Assembly (NCBI GenBank): GCA_963514095.1
Contig: OY741265.1
Span: 1,441,121 to 1,505,120 of the forward strand
From: Eutrigla gurnardus
Lineage: Eukaryota; Chordata; Actinopteri; Perciformes; Triglidae
Direction of reading: 5' to 3'
DNA length: 64,000 bases
Below are positions 58,280 to 64,000 of this stretch, piece after piece. Within the stretch, counting starts at the first letter, position 1, and each line of letters starts with the position of its first letter. The translations under genes and the position numbers were made by a program. Below the pieces are notes generated by a model. The model had not been told where the DNA came from and ran no database searches. It was given only the letters and a program-made list of their open reading frames with translations.

Positions 58280-58725
58280 GCCCGTTTGGATCGTTTAACG
58301 TTGTTAGCATGCTAACGCGCTAACCGCCAGTTACAAACGCTAACGCAGTCATCATAACGAGGGTACACAAATAAAAAACACACACACATATGTATTTGCC
58401 TTCTGTATGTTCCAATAAATACTCAACGAGGTGGCTTTACTCCCTGTTGGCCGAAATCAGGACATATTGATTAATCCGCTAACGTCAACCGTGTTAGCAT
58501 CGCGTTAGCTGAGCTAGCGTTGGCTGCGTGACTAGCCTGTAGCTCACTAGGCTTTTTATCGCTATAACTTAGACAGTAAAATAAATACACAATAAAAAGG
58601 TACTTACGTGTCTCAACTAGAGTCCTGTGGGGTCCAGTGCAAAACCAGTTCAGCCCCAACAAACTGCTCCGTTAGCGAAACCAGTTCAAACCGGCCCGCC
58701 GGTGCTGTGGTCGTCTAGGCGACTA
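58280..58725 (-). promoter_or_regulatory. Possible unannotated promoter and first exon
   Basis: The palindrome GTTAGCATGCTAAC at 58303-58316 and several GTTAGC words match those near the ppp4r1l start. On the minus strand a GC-rich segment (about 58720 down to 58608) ends at a strong donor, CACGTAAGTA (GT at 58606-58607). No ATG-started coding frame is present in it. This is a weak candidate for a noncoding transcript. Confidence 0.25.
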
Positions 58726-61700
58726 ATGTACTAATATATTTATATACTAATATAACGTGTTGTATTATCACGACTGATCAGAGACATGTACAGACAAAGC
58801 ACACCGTTTCGTTGGGGTGCAAGGTTACCGTTTACTCATTAAGAGCCCCGGACTCCCGGAGGAGCAGACCGGGGCTCTGTCCGGGGAGACGGGGACCACC
58901 GAGTACCGTGACTCCGTGTTTATCCTACTATTTAATAAAACATGTAGCTAAACTACATTCACGCAGTCCTAACGGTAGTTACGACCTGCGTTGTCTTAAC
59001 TTATTTTCACAGGGGGATTGTTCAGGCTCACGTCTCATTCACTGGAGCAAACTCTACGGAAGGGGATGAGGCCCGATGCGATTTTATTTCTCGTTTTTTT
59101 TTTTTAGTTCTGAGTTCAAATTATTTTAACCCTTTAAAGACTGTTTTCCTAATTTTCTGAGATTTGTAAGAAAAAATATTTTTTTATATTTGTGAGTGAA
59201 AAAATGTAATAATTCTGACGAAAAAAATCACAATTCTGTTATTAAAATCTAAATTCTGTCATTAAAAGAATTTGAATTTCAAGCTAAAAAATTAAAGACA
59301 TGTGGCCCGTATCCTATTCCATACTTTTACAAGAGTTGCTATTTTTTTATATTTAATATTTATGTAAGCTCCTGCGATGCGCTACCACTGGAGCCATTGG
59401 ACAGAGCCAGGCTAGCTGTTGTCTACTAAATTAAATTCAGTTTTTCTTTTTGTTGTGTTTTTTTCTGTTGATCAATGGATGCATTCAACAAGCCACCGGG
59501 CCTGACTGCTAACATGTTGGTCCTCCTCTCCACCTTAACTCCGCCTTAACAGCCTCTACTTTATGACTCGCTACGGAAACCTCAACTAGACTATGCAGGA
59601 CAGATCCATGTGGTTCCCGCTAGATCCCCTGGTTCTCCATTTAATGACAGATTCTGCTCGTCCACTCTCATTTCTTCTTTGTCTCAGACCCTTTGAGTCG
59701 GCTCGAGGGGGGGGGTTACAGATCTCTGTCCTCCATCCGAGCCTGAAGGATGACCTCATGGGGCTAACAGCTGCCATCACCATTCTCTCAGGAGTTAATA
59801 GGAACAGTATGTAGCGTCTGGAAAGGAGTCCCTCGCTCTGCTTCCCTCTTTGTGCCTGCTAGTGAGAGCCAACATCATTCTTGCCTTCATTATTTATTTT
59901 TGTATTCTGTTTATTTTCTTATTTTAAAGCTGCAGCACAGATGAATGCAATCTTTAAGCAATTACAATCAATATATTCTGTATTTACATGGATAATTACT
60001 GCTTGAGTCTGCGGTTCTTGGCTCATCAGAGCTTTATGGCATCTTTCAGTTCATTGTTTATCGTTTTCCACCTTTTTTCAGCCTCACAATTCTCATAGTG
60101 CTGTTTTTTTAGTTGTTTTTTTTTTTAGCATAAATGCTTTTAAATAAAGGATAAAAGGCAACTAATGACAGCACATTACCTATCCAACACCGAACGGCAT
60201 ATAAACAAGTTAACAGCCTGCTCGTGAACACGGTGAAGCAATCAGCAGTTCACTTTTACCCTCAGGAGGAGGTGGAGACCAAACACAGAGCTGAAAGTGA
60301 ATATTGGACTCCAATTGGATGATGTTTCTCTGTGATGATGTGTTAATAAGAAACTCTGTGTGTTTCGTCATAAACATTCAGAAGTAATCTGCTCCATCAG
60401 GACGGGGCGGTTGATTTGACTGATAAATACCAAATAACCCGTCTCCGTTCCGACCTGCAGCACCTTTCACATATTTTGCACTTTTTGTTATCATTCCTCA
60501 TTGGTTCAACACTGCAGATTACTGACATGTGAATTCAAAATATTTGTAAAATAAAAACACAGCTGATTTTGGGTTATAGTCTAATTTGAGTTGAACCGTC
60601 TGCAGTCATTTTGAAAAAGGCGAGTGTCAGGATTTTTTACAAATAGAGAATTTCTCTCTCAGCGGAGGAGACACTTCACTTGCTTCAGTCATAACACTGG
60701 AAATCTGGAGATATATATATATAAATATATATATATATTCCTGTCTTGTCTCCTCGCCGCTGCCTCTCCGGCATATTAATTGTGTCGGCGAGATGAATTG
60801 TGTCGCTGACGGCTGCTCGTTCTCTCGGCGTGTCCAATCTGAGAGCGTCTGTGTGTTTTCCTGCAGCTGGAGTGCCCCTGAACGCGTCATGTAAATGTGT
60901 GCTTCCACATTATTTATCGAACCATATCTCTGGATGACACCACAGCTGATGCTACAGTCCCAAAGTTCTGGTCATTAAATTAAACAGCAGAAACCTTTTC
61001 ACTTCTGCAGGTCGGTCCGAAAGAGATTGCCATGAGAAGCTGTGCAGATATTCAGGGTTCTCAGAGGATGAACCCTACTGATGTTTTCGATGGTTTTCAT
61101 GCTGTGGTTTTGACTCACTGTATCTCAAACAATATTTCATGGATTTTCCTGAAATTTGGTCCAGACCTTCACATCCCTCTCAGGATTAATTGTAATTAGT
61201 AAAACAATTAGCATGTTAGAATTGTGGTGAGCGTGTTAGCATGCTGATGTTAGCACATTGAACACATGATGTTATGAAAAGCCATTATTTTTAATACACA
61301 TAGAAAAAGTCACTTATTAAATCGCAAACCTAACTAAAATATTCAACCAAAAATCTTTCTCTTATCAAAAAGTACAGTATAAATGGTTAAAATAAATATT
61401 CCTTTGATTTGTTTAAATCAACTGCTGGTGAGAAAAAAAGCTGGTTAATACACAAGCTGAGGGAGTGAAGAGATGAAGCGTGAACGTTTCGGGGGCGGCG
61501 GACCAACGAGGATGGAAGCTGTCAGAACGCTGACTAGACGTTTTTCACCTTCCAGATTCTCTCGCTGAGGAAAATAATGTTCTGTACTAAGTGCACTTAT
61601 TTACGATGGACTGAAGTCTGTGGAAAAAACAATCCTCAACACGACTATGTTGCTTTATGATAACCAAGAAAACCGCATTCGAAAATGCAACAGTGAGGTG

Positions 61701-62006
61701 AGAACATGTGATCATGATACAGGAAGGAGGGGTATAAAAGAATATATCTGACACACTGAAGTGATGACACTTGTAATATATCGGTGGATTATATACAGAT
61801 TTGTCGTTTTTCTTTTAGAAATGCAGCTGAAGTTACGAGTCATAGTGAATCCTGCACGCAGCATCTGAAAGCCAGATGTGAATCCTGATCCAGCTCTCCC
61901 GAGTGTCTCGTGATTCTTTTTGACCGTCGCACATGTCAGTCATCACCGCACGCCGGAGAGCAACGTCCATCACGAACGTCAGCTGTGTGATTTGTGCAGA
62001 ATGTCT
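58726..62006. other. Intergenic DNA downstream of apcdd1l
   Basis: No supportable gene. It probably includes the apcdd1l 3' UTR at its right side, but no poly(A) signal could be chosen with confidence. It contains AT-rich homopolymers (59094-59104, 60118-60126) and a TA tract near 60712-60736. Confidence 0.5.
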
Positions 62007-63871
62007 CTAATAAACCCTGAAGCAGGTGCAGAGCACCGACCCCAGGACCAGCAGGACCAGCTGTGCCGGTCTTGCAGTCCCCCCGGCTGCTAGCTGGACC
62101 TGCTTGCTGTTAAAACCTGAGTTGTAGCGACGCGACCCCTGCGTGTCCGCCCCCCCGCCGCCGCAAAGCACCATGGGAGCCTGGAAAGAGGTGGGCCTCC
62201 TCTGCGGCCGGTCCGGACTGGACCCGTCGGTCGGCTTCTCCCCAATGAACAGCAGCGGGCGTTTCCGGTGGTCCAGCTCGGTCTTGAAGAGCTCGTACTC
62301 CTTGTGTGGCAGCTTGATGCCCAGCAGCGTGCAGCCGTCCGTGGGGGTCAGGTCCTGCTCCACGCCGACCCGCCAGCCGCCCGCCAGGCCGCACTTCCCG
62401 GGCCGCGTGCCGTTCAGCAGCTTGGCCGTGGCCTCCTCCACGGCCGTGACTCTCACCTGGGTGACCTTGAAGACGAACTCTGTGGCGCCCGCGACCTTGG
62501 GGGAGGGGTTCCCCTGAGCGTAGTGGCCCGAGGCCCTCAGGGTGAAGGTGGGCTGAGAGCAGGCGGGGTCCGAGTAGTGGCGGTAGACGCCCTCCCACGC
62601 CTGCTGCTCGGGGGCAAAGGTGAAGTCTCGGGTGAGGAAGAGGACGTTGGGGCGCGTCTCGCAGCGACGGCTCACCCAGCGACCCGCCAGAGACAGAGCA
62701 GCCGGAGGGGGGCGGGGCAACACCGGGGGGCGCTGTTCTGAGGAGCGGTACACCAGCGCACACACAGGACACGGGTGGATGTGATGCTGCAGAGGAGAGA
62801 CAATGTGATGGAGGGTCGATTAGCTTCTTCACCTACACGCCTGATCAATCACCGGCCATTTATAATATATCAGAATATTATTATAGAGAATTAAAGTAGA
62901 AATAAAGTGTTTTATTTATCAGGATGGACGGGGGGGGTTCCACGAGTATGGAATAGGCGTTCCTACTCTTTTACAAACATTTTGTTTTCCGTTATTATGG
63001 GCTATCTTGTTTTTTTCTTTAAAATCCATTTTTATTGATTATGAAATCATTCTATTGTATTCTATTATAGAATGTTGCTGAGATATTTTTCCTTTGTATT
63101 CACATTTCATAAATAGTGATAAACCGATTCATCCCCCCATAAAATTATTATTACCTTATAATTGATAAATGAATCATTTCGTTTCATTAAAACAGATCAG
63201 AAAATGCAGCAAATCTTTGACTATTTATCATCAGAGACCACTATGAATTTGTTCTTGATCTTAGAGATGGTTCGAGTGCTCTTGGGCAAGGCACCGAACC
63301 CCCACCTGCTTTTCCCCTCTGTTCTCTCACCATGGCGTTCTGCAGGGGCTGCTGGTACCCTGCAGGTCTGTACTGGGTCCTCTGGGTCCAGTCGGTGTGG
63401 ATGTCCCCGAGGAGCAGCTCCTGGACCTTCCCCCCGTGGGCGTGGTGCCGCGTCTCCACCCGCACCAGTCCCATCTCCATCATGGAGAAGCCGAGCGCCG
63501 CCAGACAGCCCCTCCCCGCCCGGGTGTTGTACAGCTCGTACAGCTTCCCCGGCACCGCCCGACCCGGGCTCAGACCCGGGCTCAGACCCCCGCAGGTCTG
63601 GGGCAGCCTCGAGGCCGGCCTTTGCTGCTTCAGCAGCTCTGGGGAGCCGTGGACCACCACGCCCACCCGGCTGAGGTGGTGCTCGGCCTCGGTGCCACCG
63701 CGGGTGATCCAGGAGGCCTGGCGCAGACGCAGCTTCCCCCGGACCACCAGCGAGTAGGCGGGGTCCTCGCAGCCGCTGTCCGTGTAGTAGTGCTGCAGCG
63801 CCTGGAAGTGGCGGCTGGGCAGGAAGGTGTAGGAACGGGTCAGGAACTCCGGACCGGGCCGGACCTCACAC
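62007..63871 (-). CDS. apcdd1l: APCDD1-like membrane glycoprotein, last two coding exons (5' partial)
   Basis: Family of membrane-bound Wnt-pathway inhibitors related to APCDD1. Two coding exons are visible: 63331-63871 (541 bp, one base completing a split codon plus 180 codons) and 62007-62786 (780 bp, 259 codons plus TAG). The phase-0 junction joins LQNAM to HHIHPCPVC. Family landmarks are CEVRPGPEFLTRSYTF, VRGKLRLRQASWITRGGTEA, LLGDIHTDWTQR, then the second APCDDC-type repeat with WEGVYRHYSDPAC, GATEFVFKVTQVRVT and DGSSPDRPQRRPTSF. One N-glycosylation sequon (NGT) is visible in the second repeat. The C-terminus has a short hydrophobic stretch (LVLLVLGSVLCTCF) fitting a membrane anchor. The signal peptide and first exon(s) lie beyond the right edge. 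Both exons are far more GC-rich than their surroundings. It is named apcdd1l over apcdd1 because of its place next to vapb. Confidence 0.9.
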
Positions 63872-64000
63872 CTGAGAGACCAAGGTTAAAGGTCAACTGA
63901 GTGTTTGATTGAGTCTCATGTGATTCAAAGCTTTCTTTAAGCTCTCAATGCGACTGGTTAGTGATGATGTTTATGTTTATTATGCATTTATGTTCACACT

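Noticed and set aside
62110..62832. 240-codon minus-strand and 157-codon plus-strand frames over apcdd1l
   Set aside because: They are shadow frames of the GC-rich apcdd1l exon; only the frame ending at 62007 shows family motifs.

Overview
The window is nuclear DNA from a teleost fish, apparently from an assembly rich in tandem repeats. The evidence is vertebrate genes with small GT-AG exons, long CA, TA and minisatellite tracts, Tc1/mariner transposons with long terminal inverted repeats, hAT- and Harbinger-like MITEs, and LINE 3' fragments of kinds common in ray-finned fishes. The species cannot be named from the sequence. No rRNA, tRNA, CRISPR or bacterial feature was seen.

Four protein-coding genes can be assembled exon by exon. 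From left to right they are ppp4r1l (minus strand, 752-13886, last exon beyond the left edge), rab22a (plus, 14552-25580, complete, 194 codons), vapb (plus, 33880-47627, complete, 243 codons) and apcdd1l (minus, 62007-63871, 5' exons beyond the right edge). Order and orientation match the human 20q13 block PPP4R1L-RAB22A-VAPB-APCDD1L. The 18p11 paralogous block carries PPP4R1, RAB31, VAPA and APCDD1. In human the first gene is recorded as a pseudogene. Here all 19 visible coding exons keep one frame.

ppp4r1l and rab22a are head to head, with 665 bp between their start codons. This interval holds a perfect CLEAR-type E-box palindrome, a consensus CRE and a long CA tract. rab22a is loaded with tandem repeats. 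A GC-rich 13/16-bp array and an 18-bp array lie in intron 3, a CA tract in intron 5 and a 27-bp array with an 18-unit higher-order repeat in intron 6. The 18-bp array runs into the splice acceptor of exon 4, so that every unit carries a branch-point-like CTAAT and about 1.15 kb upstream of the exon has no AG. Both the 18-bp and 27-bp arrays begin with an inverted partial unit.

The rab22a-vapb interval (25.6-33.9 kb) holds the putative rab22a 3' UTR and two nearly complete Tc1/mariner elements side by side in a TA tract. One transposase frame is intact and one is frameshifted near its 3' end. The vapb-apcdd1l interval (47.6-62.0 kb) holds the putative vapb 3' UTR with a 59-bp x4 repeat, a hAT-like MITE with target duplication, and a 113-bp tandem array split by a 1,075-bp Harbinger-like element that itself contains a LINE fragment. 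A promoter-like spot near 58.3-58.7 kb may start an unannotated minus-strand transcript.

Functionally, rab22a (early endosome GTPase) and vapb (ER contact-site receptor) are membrane-trafficking genes, ppp4r1l is a PP4-type phosphatase scaffold paralogue, and apcdd1l is a Wnt-inhibitor-family membrane protein. Their proximity reflects ancient synteny rather than an operon.
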